From the NCBI GenBank assembly GCA_903861645.1, contig CAIOVE010000011.1, positions 50,877-114,876 on the forward strand: a stretch of 64,000 nucleotides of DNA. Direction: 5' to 3'. The stretch is from an uncultured Hyphomicrobiales bacterium (lineage in GTDB: Bacteria > Pseudomonadota > Alphaproteobacteria > Rhizobiales > Beijerinckiaceae). Every line of letters begins with the position of its first letter. The first letter of the stretch is position 1. Below are positions 56,090 to 64,000 of this stretch, one piece after another. A model generated the notes under the pieces. That model made no database searches. It had not been told where the DNA came from and was given only the letters and a program-made list of their open reading frames with translations. Made by a program: the position numbers and the translations under genes.

Positions 56090-56589
56090 CACGGCGCCGG
56101 GTCGACGGGCCGCTCGGCCACGCTTTCCGTCTGGCGCGCCCGCCAGGCGTCGAGCCGCTCGGCAAGCGCCGGGTCGTTCAGGGCCAATACGGAGACCGCC
56201 AGCAGGGCGGCGTTGACCGCGCCCGCCGCGCCGATGGCCAGCGTGCCGACGGGCACGCCCGGCGGCATCTGCACGATGGACAGAAGCGAATCACGGCCCG
56301 ACAGCGCCTTGCTTTCGACCGGCACGCCGAACACCGGCAGGGGCGTCATGGCCGCCGTCATGCCCGGCAGATGGGCCGCGCCGCCAGCCCCGGCGATGAT
56401 GATCTTGAACCCCGCGTCGCGAGCGCCCTTGGCGAAGGAAACCAGTCGATCCGGGGTGCGGTGGGCCGAGACGATGCGCGCGTCATAGGCGACGCCCAGC
56501 GCCTCCAGCGTCTCGGCGGCGCGGCGCATTGTCGGCCAGTCGGACTGGCTTCCCATGATGATGGCGACGGGAACGCTTTTTTGGGTCAC
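56089..56589 (-). CDS. purE: N5-CAIR mutase
   Basis: 166 residues. [20 protein letters not shown] and [13 protein letters not shown] are the PurE active-site motifs; [19 protein letters not shown] and [20 protein letters not shown] follow. Converts N5-CAIR to CAIR in purine synthesis. Starts with GTG at 56589 and is coupled to purK. Confidence 0.95.
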   Translation of the reverse strand: MTQKSVPVAIIMGSQSDWPTMRRAAETLEALGVAYDARIVSAHRTPDRLVSFAKGARDAGFKIIIAGAGGAAHLPGMTAAMTPLPVFGVPVESKALSGRDSLLSIVQMPPGVPVGTLAIGAAGAVNAALLAVSVLALNDPALAERLDAWRARQTESVAERPVDPAP

Positions 56590-56678
56590 GGGCGGCGTCC
56601 GGCTGGCGGAAAGCGGCGGGCATAAACGAAGGCGTGGCCGGGCGCAAGCAAGGCGGGGCGCGCGTTGTCCGGCGGAAC

Positions 56679-56755
56679 TGGCGGTCCCGGAGGGAGTCGA
56701 ACCCCCGACCTTCGGTTTAGGAAACCGCTGCTCTATCCTGCTGAGCTACGGAACC
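56679..56755 (-). tRNA. tRNA-Arg (anticodon CCT)
   Basis: The 77-base cloverleaf on the minus strand has acceptor GGTTCCG/CGGGACC, D-arm GCTC/GAGC, anticodon loop TTCCTAA with anticodon CCT, TTCGACT loop and discriminator G. The CCA end is encoded (56681-56679). It reads the AGG arginine codon. The first pair of the anticodon stem is a G-A mismatch. Confidence 0.95.
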
Positions 56756-56835
56756 GCGCGAAACGCCTTTAACATGATCGCGCCGACCGATAAACCTTCG
56801 GGCGCGCATTTTGACGCCGACGGCAAGGAGGCCGC

Positions 56836-57669
56836 GTGACCTTCCGCATCCTCTGCGCCCTCTTCTGGCTGATCGCCGGCGCGCCGCTCGCCCGCGCGGC
56901 GACGGCGTCCTGCGCGCCGGTCGAATCGCGCTCGGGTCGCCTCGCGGATATCGACGACCGACTGGAAATCACGCTTGAGGACGGGTCGCGGGCCCGGCTG
57001 TTCGGCGTCGAACCGGCGGACGCCGCCTCGGGCGCGCGCGCGGCGGTCGAGTTGCGCGCCTTGCTGACCGATCGCGACCTCGGCGTCGATTTCCTGAGCG
57101 GCGCGCCGGACCGCTGGGGGCGGCGCCCCGCCCTGATCCGTTTTTCGGCACCGGCGACGGAGGGGGCGGCCGACGCGACGATTTCACTGGCCGAGGCGGT
57201 GATCGACGCGGGGCTGGCGCGCGCGCGCGTCGAACCTGGCCCCATCGCCTGCCTCGCGCCGCTGTTCGCCCTCGAAGCGCGGGCGCGCGCCGCCAATCTG
57301 GGGATATGGGCCGACCCGATCAACGCGCCGATCCCCGCCGAAAACCGTGATATCCTGCGGGCCCATGTCGGACGGAACGTGATCGTCGAGGGGCGCGTCA
57401 CAAGCGTCGGCGAGACCGCCGCCCGGCTTTATCTGAATTTCGGTCCCATCCGGACGGTGGATTTCGCCGCGACCCTGAGCCGGGCCACGCTGAAGTTCTT
57501 CGCGACGGCGGGCGTCGATCCTCGCCGCCTGACCGGGGCGCGCGTGCGGGTTCGGGGGCTGCTGGACGCGCGCTTTGGGCCACAGGTGGAAATCGTTCAC
57601 CCAGCCGCCATTGAAATCGTCGCGCCGGGCGCCGTTTCGCCTTACAATCGTCAAGACGCGTCCCGATAG
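56836..57669 (+). CDS. Secreted SNase-like OB-fold protein, probably inactive
   Basis: 277 residues. Signal peptide (ILCALFWLIAGAPLARA), SNase-like domain (about 30-165), then a second beta-rich region. In place of the nuclease DGDT and GVDAPE it has IDDRLEI and GVEPADA, so at least two catalytic acids are lost; only the WGRRPA arginine is kept. This family in Rhizobiales is encoded next to the M48 protease, as here. A binding rather than cutting role is likely. The start is GTG with AAGGAGG upstream. Confidence 0.8.
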   Translation: MTFRILCALFWLIAGAPLARAATASCAPVESRSGRLADIDDRLEITLEDGSRARLFGVEPADAASGARAAVELRALLTDRDLGVDFLSGAPDRWGRRPALIRFSAPATEGAADATISLAEAVIDAGLARARVEPGPIACLAPLFALEARARAANLGIWADPINAPIPAENRDILRAHVGRNVIVEGRVTSVGETAARLYLNFGPIRTVDFAATLSRATLKFFATAGVDPRRLTGARVRVRGLLDARFGPQVEIVHPAAIEIVAPGAVSPYNRQDASR

Positions 57670-57691
57670 CCGACCGAAACCGACCCCATCG

Positions 57692-59191
57692 ATGTTGTTG
57701 CCCCCATTGTTCGCCGCGCCGACCCGACCAACCCGCCGCATCGCCCGTCTGGGCTTCGCGCTTGCGGCGCTGTGGACGCTCGCGGGCTGCGCCACCCTCG
57801 ATCTGGAACCCAAGGGCGCGGGCGGCACGCCCATCACCGGGTCGCCGGTCGAGGCGCCGCGCACACTGGGGCTCGAAACGCCCGTTTCCGCCGAGCAAAA
57901 GCGCCTGACCGCGATGTTTGGCGGCCGGTATGTGTTTCCCGCGGCCGAGGATTACCTGAATTCGGTTCTGGCGAAACTCGCCGCCGCCGGCGACAAGCCC
58001 AGTCAGGCCTATCGCGTGACGATCCTCAACTCGCCGGTGGTCAACGCCTTCGCCCTGCCCTCCGGCGATCTTTTCGTGACGCGCGGCCTTCTGGCGCTGG
58101 CCAACGATACGTCCGAGGTCGCCGCCGTGATGGCCCATGAAATCGGCCACGTCACGGCGGGCCACGCGCAGGCGCGCGCCGAAACCGAGAAGCAGCATCA
58201 GCTCATTCGCAAGGCGAGCGAGGCGTTTCAGGGCAAGGAACGCGGCGCCCAGATCCAGAACGTCAATCTGGTTTCCTTCGCCAACTTCTCGCGCCAGCAG
58301 GAGTTCGAGGCGGACCAGATCGGCGTGCGGACGATCGCCGCGGCCGGCTACGACCCCTATGGCGCCGAGCGGTTTCTTTCGTCGCTCGGGCGCTCGATCG
58401 CCTTGCGCGCCTCGATGTTCAACCAGAAGCAGGCCGACAAGCCCGACCTGATGTCGACGCATCCCTCGACGCCCGAGCGCATCCAGCGCGCGGTCGCCGC
58501 CGCGCGCCAGATCGGCGCGCCGGGCATCGGCGCGGCCGCGCGCAACGAATATCTCGCCGCGATCAACGGCATGGATTTCGGCGATGACCCCACCGACGGC
58601 GTCATTCGCGGCCGACGCTTCCAGCATCCGCGATTTGGTTTCGGTTTCGAGGCGCCGGAAGGCTTTGTTCTCGAGAATACACCGCAAGCGGTGCTGGGCG
58701 TCGCCGACGGCGGCTCGCGGGCGCTGCGCCTCGACAGCGTGCATGTCGGCGGCGACACGGCGCTCGACGCCTATCTGGCTTCCGGCTGGATCGAGGGGCT
58801 GCAACTGAGCTCCATCCAGTCAACAACGATCAATGGCCTGCCCGCGGCGACCGCGACGGCGCGCAGTGGCGAGTGGAGCTTCCGCGTCGCCGTGTTTCGC
58901 CTCGGCACGGACGTCTACCGGATGATCTACGCGACGCGCGAGTTGACAGAGCCGACGGACGCGCGTTTCCGCGAATCGATCGGTACGTTTCGACGCATTT
59001 CCTCCGACGAGGCGTCGCGGCTGCGCTCGCTGCGCCTGAGCATCGTCGTGTCGGAGGGAGAAGCCGCGCGCGCCATGGCCGCGCGCATGGCGATTCCCGA
59101 TCGCCCGCTGGAACAGTTCCTGTTGCTCAACGGACTGGAGCGGGACGGCCCCCTCAAGGCTGGCGAGCGCTACAAGATCGTGATCGAGTAG
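57692..59191 (+). CDS. M48 family metalloprotease lipoprotein (BepA-like)
   Basis: 499 residues. Lipobox LAGC (about residue 30) marks it as a lipoprotein. The zinc site is VMAHEIGHVTAGHA, with the third ligand in EFEADQIGVRTIA. A C-terminal region of about 200 residues follows (FQHPRFGFGFEAPEGFVLEN), longer than in BepA and without clear TPR repeats. It likely works in outer-membrane protein quality control. It follows the SNase-like gene by 22 bases. Confidence 0.9.
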   Translation: MLLPPLFAAPTRPTRRIARLGFALAALWTLAGCATLDLEPKGAGGTPITGSPVEAPRTLGLETPVSAEQKRLTAMFGGRYVFPAAEDYLNSVLAKLAAAGDKPSQAYRVTILNSPVVNAFALPSGDLFVTRGLLALANDTSEVAAVMAHEIGHVTAGHAQARAETEKQHQLIRKASEAFQGKERGAQIQNVNLVSFANFSRQQEFEADQIGVRTIAAAGYDPYGAERFLSSLGRSIALRASMFNQKQADKPDLMSTHPSTPERIQRAVAAARQIGAPGIGAAARNEYLAAINGMDFGDDPTDGVIRGRRFQHPRFGFGFEAPEGFVLENTPQAVLGVADGGSRALRLDSVHVGGDTALDAYLASGWIEGLQLSSIQSTTINGLPAATATARSGEWSFRVAVFRLGTDVYRMIYATRELTEPTDARFRESIGTFRRISSDEASRLRSLRLSIVVSEGEAARAMAARMAIPDRPLEQFLLLNGLERDGPLKAGERYKIVIE

Positions 59192-59209
59192 CGCCCGGCG
59201 GGCGTCGCG

Positions 59210-60067
59210 TCAGGACAATTGCTGCTTGAGCGCGGCGATGGTGCGGCCCCACGCGAGATCGGCGGCGGCCTTGTTGTAACGTTCCGCGCCAGTGTCGTTG
59301 TTGAAGGCGTGATTGGCGCCCTCGTATTTGAAAATCTCGTATTTGACGCCGGCCTTCTTGAGCTCTTCCTCGTAGGGCGGGATCGTCGCGTTGACCCGAT
59401 CGTCCAGCGCGCCGAGATGCTCCATCATGCGCGCCTTGATTTTCGGCACGTCGTCGAGCTTGGGCGCGAGACCATAATAGGCGACGCCAACATCGAGATT
59501 GGGCGCCTTCGTGGCCACGAGATTGACCATCGCGCCGCCCCAGCAGAAGCCGACCTCGCCGACCTTCATCCGGGGGTTTTTCGCCTTGAGATTGGCGATC
59601 AACCGGGCAAGCGACTCCGCCGTCTTGTCGAGATCGACCTTGGCGAACATCGCCATGGCCTGATCGACGTCCTTCGGCGTGCCGCCCAGCGACAACAGCA
59701 GATCGGGCGCCATGGCGACGAAACCTTCCAGCGCGAGGCGGCGGGCGATGTCCTGGATATGCGGATTAAGGCCGCGGTTTTCGTGGATCGTGATGACGAA
59801 GTTGGTCGCCCCGTCGAGCTTCACGCCCTTGGGCATGGCGAGATAGCCCTTCACGCCGGCTGCGGCGTCCTCGAAGGTGGAAATATCGAGACGCGGATCA
59901 TTCTCCGCGACAATCGCCGCGCGCGCGTAATTCGGCGCGATCGCCTCAATCGCCGCCTCGGCCGCGGCGACCGAACCCACCAGCGCGACAAGCCTTTCCA
60001 TGAACACGCGCCGGTCGAGCGGCGCATGGGTGTATTCGTCATAGAGTTCGATGATGCGCTGATCCAT
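59210..60067 (-). CDS. Dienelactone hydrolase family protein
   Basis: 285 residues of alpha/beta hydrolase fold. The catalytic Cys is in VGEVGFCWGGAMVNL, Asp in LGALDDRVN and His in GANHAFNNDTG. N-terminus has DRRVFMERLVALVGSVAAAE, which looks like a weak twin-arginine signal, so export is possible. Opens lactone rings or splits esters; the substrate is not known. Convergent with the M48 gene. Confidence 0.88.
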   Translation of the reverse strand: MDQRIIELYDEYTHAPLDRRVFMERLVALVGSVAAAEAAIEAIAPNYARAAIVAENDPRLDISTFEDAAAGVKGYLAMPKGVKLDGATNFVITIHENRGLNPHIQDIARRLALEGFVAMAPDLLLSLGGTPKDVDQAMAMFAKVDLDKTAESLARLIANLKAKNPRMKVGEVGFCWGGAMVNLVATKAPNLDVGVAYYGLAPKLDDVPKIKARMMEHLGALDDRVNATIPPYEEELKKAGVKYEIFKYEGANHAFNNDTGAERYNKAAADLAWGRTIAALKQQLS

Positions 60068-60133
60068 GTTCCACCCTTCCCTTGCCTGTTTCTTCGTTAA
60101 GCGCGCGCGACCCATGCGAGGCCGCGCGCGTCG

Positions 60134-60763
60134 TCACCATTCGATCATGTCGAAGCGCGTGAGAGTCGTGTTCTGTCCAACGCCCGGCGCGTTCGCCAGC
60201 GTCCATGCGGTCAACTGCTCGGCGTAGGTCGATTCCGCCGAAGACCCATCGACGGGCACGATCACCTTGTAGCCGAGGAAGGACGCCTCGCTCGCCGTGT
60301 AGAGCACCGCGCCCTGCGCCGTGGTGCCCACGGGAATGATCGTCGTGATCCCCTTGTCCTTGAGGATCTTGTCGAGGTCGGTGCGAATGAACTTGTTGGC
60401 GATCGTCGCCACCATGGGCTCCGTTCCCAGCGGCGCGACCTCGGCGGCGATGTCGGACGTTTTCGCGTTGGGCACGAGGCTGTAGATCACGGGCATGCCA
60501 TGGGCGCGGGCCGCGGCGAGGAATTTCTGGACCTTCGGCAGGGACTCGAGGCAGCGCGGGCGCCGCTCGGCGTTGCAAGTCTGCTTGATGAGGTCGAGCA
60601 CGAGAAACGCCGTCGTTTTCGGGTCGACCTTGACCTTCTTCAGTTCGGGCGCGGCGGGCGCCTTCACGCTCGCCCATTCGTCGACGATTGTTTGCGCGCG
60701 CGACGCCGACGCGGCGCAGGACAGCATCGCCACGGCAAGCCCGACAACCCATTTCATGCGCAT
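60134..60763 (-). CDS. Secreted isochorismatase-fold hydrolase lacking the nucleophilic cysteine
   Basis: 209 residues. Signal peptide (VVGLAVAMLSCAASASRAQ). The fold's Asp is in TAFLVLDLIKQTC. The position normally held by the catalytic Cys of nicotinamidase-type enzymes is Ala (GTTAQGAVLYTASEA), so it acts as an isochorismatase-like, or non-enzymatic, protein. ATG 60763 or 60757 can be the start. Gene lies just upstream of the dienelactone hydrolase gene on the same strand (66-base gap). Confidence 0.82.
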   Translation of the reverse strand: MRMKWVVGLAVAMLSCAASASRAQTIVDEWASVKAPAAPELKKVKVDPKTTAFLVLDLIKQTCNAERRPRCLESLPKVQKFLAAARAHGMPVIYSLVPNAKTSDIAAEVAPLGTEPMVATIANKFIRTDLDKILKDKGITTIIPVGTTAQGAVLYTASEASFLGYKVIVPVDGSSAESTYAEQLTAWTLANAPGVGQNTTLTRFDMIEW

Positions 60764-60877
60764 GAAATTCACCCGTTTGATCCATCTGGCGTCCGCGTGA
60801 ACGCCGGGGAGAAGATCGCCCAGTCGTTGTCGCTTTGCAAGGATGGTCAAAACGCGACGCGAGCGAAATACCGCGAT

Positions 60878-60907
60878 AAAAAAAGCCCGGCGCGTTGACG
60901 CCGGGCT
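60878..60907 (-). terminator. Rho-independent terminator of carD
   Basis: AGCCCGGCG / CGCCGGGCT with a six-base loop and, read on the minus strand, a run of seven T. It lies 26 bases after the carD stop. Confidence 0.9.
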
Positions 60908-60932
60908 TCAAATTCTCGCGATGATCGTTCGA

Positions 60933-62054
60933 TCAGGCCGCTTCGCCCATGTCCTCGCCCACATCAGCGGCGACTTCAACGGCGTCGGTCTTGGCGCCGC
61001 GCTTCGGCCCCTTCAACAGATGACCCTCGATCAGCTTGAGCGCCTCGGTCTCGGCCAGACGCTGGACGGCGGCGATTTCGCGCGCCATGCGGTCGAGCGC
61101 GGCCTCATAGAGCTGCCGCTCGGAGTAGGATTGCTCGGGCTGCGCCTCGGAACGGAAGAGATCGCGAACAACCTCGGCGATCGACGCGAGGTCGCCCGAG
61201 TTGATCTTGGCTTCGTATTCCTGCGCGCGACGCGACCACATCGTGCGCTTGATGCGCGCGCGACCGGTGAGAATGTCGAGCGACTTCTTGACCGCCTCGG
61301 GTTCGGCGAGCTTGCGGATCGCGCCGGCCAGAACCTTCGGCATCGGCACCTTGAGCGTCATCTTGTCCTTGACGAAGTTGATGACGAACAGCTCAAGCTT
61401 GAAGCCCGCGACTTCCTGCTCCTCGATCGCGATGATCTGTCCGACGCCATGGGCAGGATAGACGATGAATTCGTTGGTCTTGAAGCCGTAGCGATGACCA
61501 GGCTTGGCGGCGGCGGGCTTGGCGACGGGCGCGGTGGAAACGGGAGTTTCGATCTTCTTTGTCACGGGTTCCGCAATCTTTTCAGGTGGTTTCGCGACCG
61601 GCGGGGCCGCCGGGGGGGTGGTCGCGCCCTTTGCGGGTTCCACGCGGGCCGGCGCGACGGGCGCGGCGACCTTGGCCTTCTCGGGAACCCTGGGCGCCGA
61701 AGTCTGCTTCGGTGCTGTCTGCTTCGCGGCTTCCTTCTCGATCGTTACGGTTTTCAGTCCCGCCTGCCCCGTCGTCGCCTTGCCCTTGTCGGCAGCCTTG
61801 GTTTCCGGCTTGCTCTTGGTCTTCGCAATCGCCGCCTTGGCGGTCTTGGCCGCGCTTACGGACGCCTTGGCCACGGCCTTGGCCGCCGCCGGCTTCACGG
61901 TCGCCTTCGCGGCGGATGACTTCTTCACGCTGGCGGTTTCCGCCGACTTGGCCTTGGATGTAGCGGCGCGCTTGGCCGCGGTCTTGACCACTGTCCTGGT
62001 TTTGGTCGTCTTGGCCTTCGTCGAGTTCCGCGCCTTCTTCTTGCTTGAAGTCAT
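60933..62054 (-). CDS. carD: CarD family RNA polymerase-binding regulator with long histone H1-like N-terminus
   Basis: 373 residues. The C-terminal part (about 190-345) is the CarD/CdnL/TRCF RNA-polymerase-interacting domain with FKTNEFIVYPAHGVGQI and the helical DNA-contact half (KRTMWSRRAQEYEAKINSGD). The first 190 residues are Lys/Ala/Pro/Thr-rich with repeated KAxAK units, like bacterial histone H1-type tails. Usual CarD is 160-190 residues. CarD steadies open promoters, above all for rRNA. AGGAG precedes the ATG and a terminator follows. Confidence 0.9.
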   Translation of the reverse strand: MTSSKKKARNSTKAKTTKTRTVVKTAAKRAATSKAKSAETASVKKSSAAKATVKPAAAKAVAKASVSAAKTAKAAIAKTKSKPETKAADKGKATTGQAGLKTVTIEKEAAKQTAPKQTSAPRVPEKAKVAAPVAPARVEPAKGATTPPAAPPVAKPPEKIAEPVTKKIETPVSTAPVAKPAAAKPGHRYGFKTNEFIVYPAHGVGQIIAIEEQEVAGFKLELFVINFVKDKMTLKVPMPKVLAGAIRKLAEPEAVKKSLDILTGRARIKRTMWSRRAQEYEAKINSGDLASIAEVVRDLFRSEAQPEQSYSERQLYEAALDRMAREIAAVQRLAETEALKLIEGHLLKGPKRGAKTDAVEVAADVGEDMGEAA

Positions 62055-62419
62055 ACTCAAGGACTCCTGATCCCGCCCCGGCTGGGAGCCAAGGCCAGTG
62101 GATGGCGATACACGCCAAAAACACCGCGGGTTCTCGTCGAAACGCGACTTGTCCCGCCCGGCCAATCCCTGGAGCCCCTTGCCGCGGCGTTCGGATCGTG
62201 GCGCGGACGCCCGTGGCGCGCGTACGGCGACGCGCGACCAAGCCGATCTCCATATCCGGGGTGGCGAAAGGGAACAGTCAGATTGTTAAGGATTTATATA
62301 ACACGAAAATCCGGGCAAATCAAAGGCTCGAACACTTCCGATCAAGGCGCGGGCGCCCAAAAGGTTAACAACGGGGGCGCCGCGCCAAGCGGATTTGGTT
62401 CAAATCCTGTTCGACCGAC
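62055..62419. other. Leader/promoter region between fdxA and carD
   Basis: 365 bases without a gene. An AT-rich block around 62275-62325 holds the probable carD promoter; the following 230 bases form a long leader for carD. Nothing else was recognised. Short frames on both strands lack ribosome sites. Confidence 0.5.
62295..62323 (-). promoter_or_regulatory. Putative sigma-70 promoter of carD
   Basis: Read on the minus strand: TTGATT (62323-62318), 17-base spacer, TATATA (62300-62295). Good match to the housekeeping consensus in an AT-rich block. Predicted leader is about 230 bases. Confidence 0.55.
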
Positions 62420-62758
62420 CTAATCGCCCTCGCCCGGCTCGGCCGAGAAGTAGGCGTCGAACTTGCCCGGCTTGCCGTCGAAATCCTTGCTGTCGGCGGG
62501 CGGGTCGCGCTTGACGGTGATGTTGGGCCATGTCTTGGCCATGTCGGCGTTGAGCGCCAGCCACTTGTCGAGACTCGGCTCGGTATCCGGCTTGATCGCC
62601 TCGGCCGGGCATTCAGGTTCGCAAACGCCGCAATCAATGCATTCGTCGGGATGGATCACGAGCATGTTCTCGCCCTCGTAGAAACAATCCACGGGGCATA
62701 CCTCGACGCAATCCATGTATTTGCACTTGATACAATTCTCGACGACGACATAAGTCAT
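62420..62758 (-). CDS. fdxA: 7Fe ferredoxin FdxA
   Basis: 112 residues. First cluster region [20 protein letters not shown] and second [17 protein letters not shown] bind a 3Fe-4S and a 4Fe-4S cluster; the C-terminal extension ([20 protein letters not shown]) is typical of the FdxA type. Cytoplasmic electron carrier. Its place between the S4 protein and CarD is conserved in Rhizobiales. Confidence 0.95.
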   Translation of the reverse strand: MTYVVVENCIKCKYMDCVEVCPVDCFYEGENMLVIHPDECIDCGVCEPECPAEAIKPDTEPSLDKWLALNADMAKTWPNITVKRDPPADSKDFDGKPGKFDAYFSAEPGEGD

Positions 62759-62944
62759 TGCGGGTCTCCTGGATCGCGGCGACTATCGGACCGGATCACT
62801 CCTTGGTCATAAACGAGATTTGTTTCCAAAGGCTTAGGGCGAGGCCACCCCAGCGATCCTGATCTGGCTTTCGGCATGCCCCCGCCGGGCCCGCACATGG
62901 GTCCGCGCGACGCCGGGAACAGCGATTTTGCTACCCGGTTTGAC

Positions 62945-63274
62945 CTAGTCGCGCAAGTCGCCGGCGGAGAGCGAATCGCCCATGTTTTCGTACAGAAGCC
63001 GGGCCTGTTCGTAGCGCTCGCGTCGGGCCGCGAAGCCGGAAACCCGCAGCACGAGCACCCGCCGATCGAGGGAGACGGTCAGGACATCGCCAAGACGCAC
63101 GGGCCGCGCGGCGGACAGGGCGCGCTGGCCGTTGACGCGGACGTGACCGCTTTCGGCGAGTTCCGCGGCCGCCTCGCGCGTGCGAATCACGCGGGCAAAC
63201 CACAGCCACTTGTCGAGACGCTGCCAATCCGGGGCGGTTTCATCCGCCCCGCCCATGTCCCGGTTGCGACTCAT
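62945..63274 (-). CDS. RNA-binding S4 domain protein (Hsp15-like)
   Basis: 109 residues. The S4 domain is QRLDKWLWFARVIRTREAAA ... GHVRVNGQRALSAARPVRLG. Hsp15-type proteins bind stalled 50S subunits with attached peptidyl-tRNA; the same is possible here. It starts 21 bases after the helicase stop and lies upstream of fdxA, so the three are probably read together. Confidence 0.9.
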   Translation of the reverse strand: MSRNRDMGGADETAPDWQRLDKWLWFARVIRTREAAAELAESGHVRVNGQRALSAARPVRLGDVLTVSLDRRVLVLRVSGFAARRERYEQARLLYENMGDSLSAGDLRD

Positions 63275-63295
63275 GCGGCCGAGGGAGCTCCCGTG

Positions 63296-64000
63296 TCAGT
63301 CCTTGCCGCCCTTCTTCTCAAGCTCGGCCTTGAGGGCCAGCAGCTTGGCGAAGGGGGAATTTGGATCGGGCGCGCGGTCGCGACCGGCGGGACGCTCCGT
63401 GCTGGCGAAGGTGCGGTCGCCACGACCGCGCTGGTCGCGGTCGCGTCCCTCGGGACGGCCGCCGCCACGAAACTTCTGATCCGGCGGACGCGGCCCACGC
63501 GGGCGATCGTCGCGACCGCCCGGACCCTGCGGACGGGGTCCGCCCTCGCCGGCGGGTCGCGCATCGGCGCGCTGCCCTTCGGGACGCTTGAATTTGTCAA
63601 ACCGGTTGTTGCGCTGCCCCTCGGGTCGCGGAGCGCGCGGCGGCCGTGATGGACCGCCCGCCTCGCCGGTCACGGGAGCCGCGCCCTCGGCCGGGACCGC
63701 GCCGGCCTCGGCTGACGCCGCGGGGCGATGGAAATCTGGCCGACGCGGGCCGCGGGGCCGCTGGCGACCGCCGGGCTGGTCGCGACGTCCCTCGTGATTA
63801 TGGGCGCGACGCGCGGGGCGCCAGACCTCGATCATGGGAATTTCCGCCTCGGCAGCGGGTTCAACAGCGGCGGCTTCGGGCGCCTCGGAGCCCGCATCGG
63901 CGGCCGCGGCTGGCGTGGGCGCGGCGTCGACATCGAGTGCGGCGGCTGGCTCCTCGACGACCGGCGTCTCGACAACGGGCTCCACCGCGACGGTCTCGAC
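63296..64000 (-). CDS. C-terminal tail of a large protein, probably the SUV3-like ATP-dependent RNA helicase, 5' partial
   Basis: The frame is open to the window edge, so only 234 residues are seen. They are low complexity: an acidic Ala/Pro/Glu part, one ordered piece (IPMIEVWRPARRAHNHEGRR), then long Arg/Gly/Pro-rich RGG-like stretches and a short conserved end SPFAKLLALKAELEKKGGKD. This tail and the S4-fdxA-carD neighbours match the Rhizobiales helicase (SUV3-like) gene; the helicase core lies outside the window. Confidence 0.75.
   Translation of the reverse strand, partial: VETVAVEPVVETPVVEEPAAALDVDAAPTPAAAADAGSEAPEAAAVEPAAEAEIPMIEVWRPARRAHNHEGRRDQPGGRQRPRGPRRPDFHRPAASAEAGAVPAEGAAPVTGEAGGPSRPPRAPRPEGQRNNRFDKFKRPEGQRADARPAGEGGPRPQGPGGRDDRPRGPRPPDQKFRGGGRPEGRDRDQRGRGDRTFASTERPAGRDRAPDPNSPFAKLLALKAELEKKGGKD

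Overview
This 64 kb window is a piece of a high-GC alphaproteobacterial chromosome. RcdA (DUF1465), DUF1192, DUF1674/SDHAF4, a CarD regulator, class I lysyl-tRNA synthetase, the ubiG-lysC pairing and an rsmB-heparinase pair all point to Hyphomicrobiales (Rhizobiales). The strong GCGC-rich codon bias and a PQQ alcohol dehydrogenase carrying lanthanide-site residues would fit a Beijerinckiaceae/Methylocystaceae-like methylotroph or relative, but the exact lineage is an inference. Most of the window is ordinary chromosome, gene-dense with few repeats. No insertion sequence, prophage, CRISPR array or rRNA was seen; one tRNA gene (Arg, CCT) is present.

Layout. 1-3.8 kb: end of an assimilatory nitrate/nitrite locus (flavoprotein cut by the window edge, then NasA). 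3.8-13.6 kb: small membrane and secreted proteins, a TetR regulator, a Tim44-like protein, a sodium:solute symporter divergent from a LuxR-type response regulator, and a GGDEF-EAL protein with both active sites intact. 13.6-24.8 kb: pyrD, a LysR regulator divergent from a cupin/SDR/Zn-dehydrogenase operon, an S24 (LexA-like) repressor behind a perfect palindrome, lysS, msrA and a class II aldolase/carboxymuconolactone decarboxylase-like pair. 25-28.2 kb: a visibly AT-richer patch with a Wzy-like polymerase and an acyltransferase, which looks like an acquired surface-polysaccharide insert. 28-38 kb: Tat-exported FAD dehydrogenase, ABC exporter, rpmE, rcdA, a probable structured small RNA, DUF1192, quinone oxidoreductase-trmD, ruvC and ubiG. 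38-46.7 kb: AT-hook protein, lysC, heparinase, rsmB, and a periplasmic alcohol-oxidation cassette (PQQ dehydrogenase, cytochrome c, small secreted protein). 46.7-60.8 kb: nucleases, MATE and MFS exporters, an orphan branched-chain amino-acid binding protein, iron alcohol dehydrogenase, acetoacetate decarboxylase, purE-purK, tRNA-Arg, an M48 protease and two secreted or exported hydrolases. 60.9-64 kb: the CarD / ferredoxin / S4 / helicase-tail group, all on the minus strand.

How the genes work together. The clearest functional units are: nitrate assimilation (NasB-like to NasA); periplasmic alcohol oxidation (PQQ-ADH to cytochrome c plus an unknown 96-residue partner); a LysR-controlled dehydrogenase operon; purine synthesis (purE-purK); and a nucleic-acid-associated set with unusually basic tails (AT-hook protein, histone-like CarD, Arg/Gly-rich helicase tail). 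The observations most worth following are the lanthanide signature and its small partner gene, the anti-Shine-Dalgarno small RNA next to rcdA, and the histone-H1-like extension on CarD.
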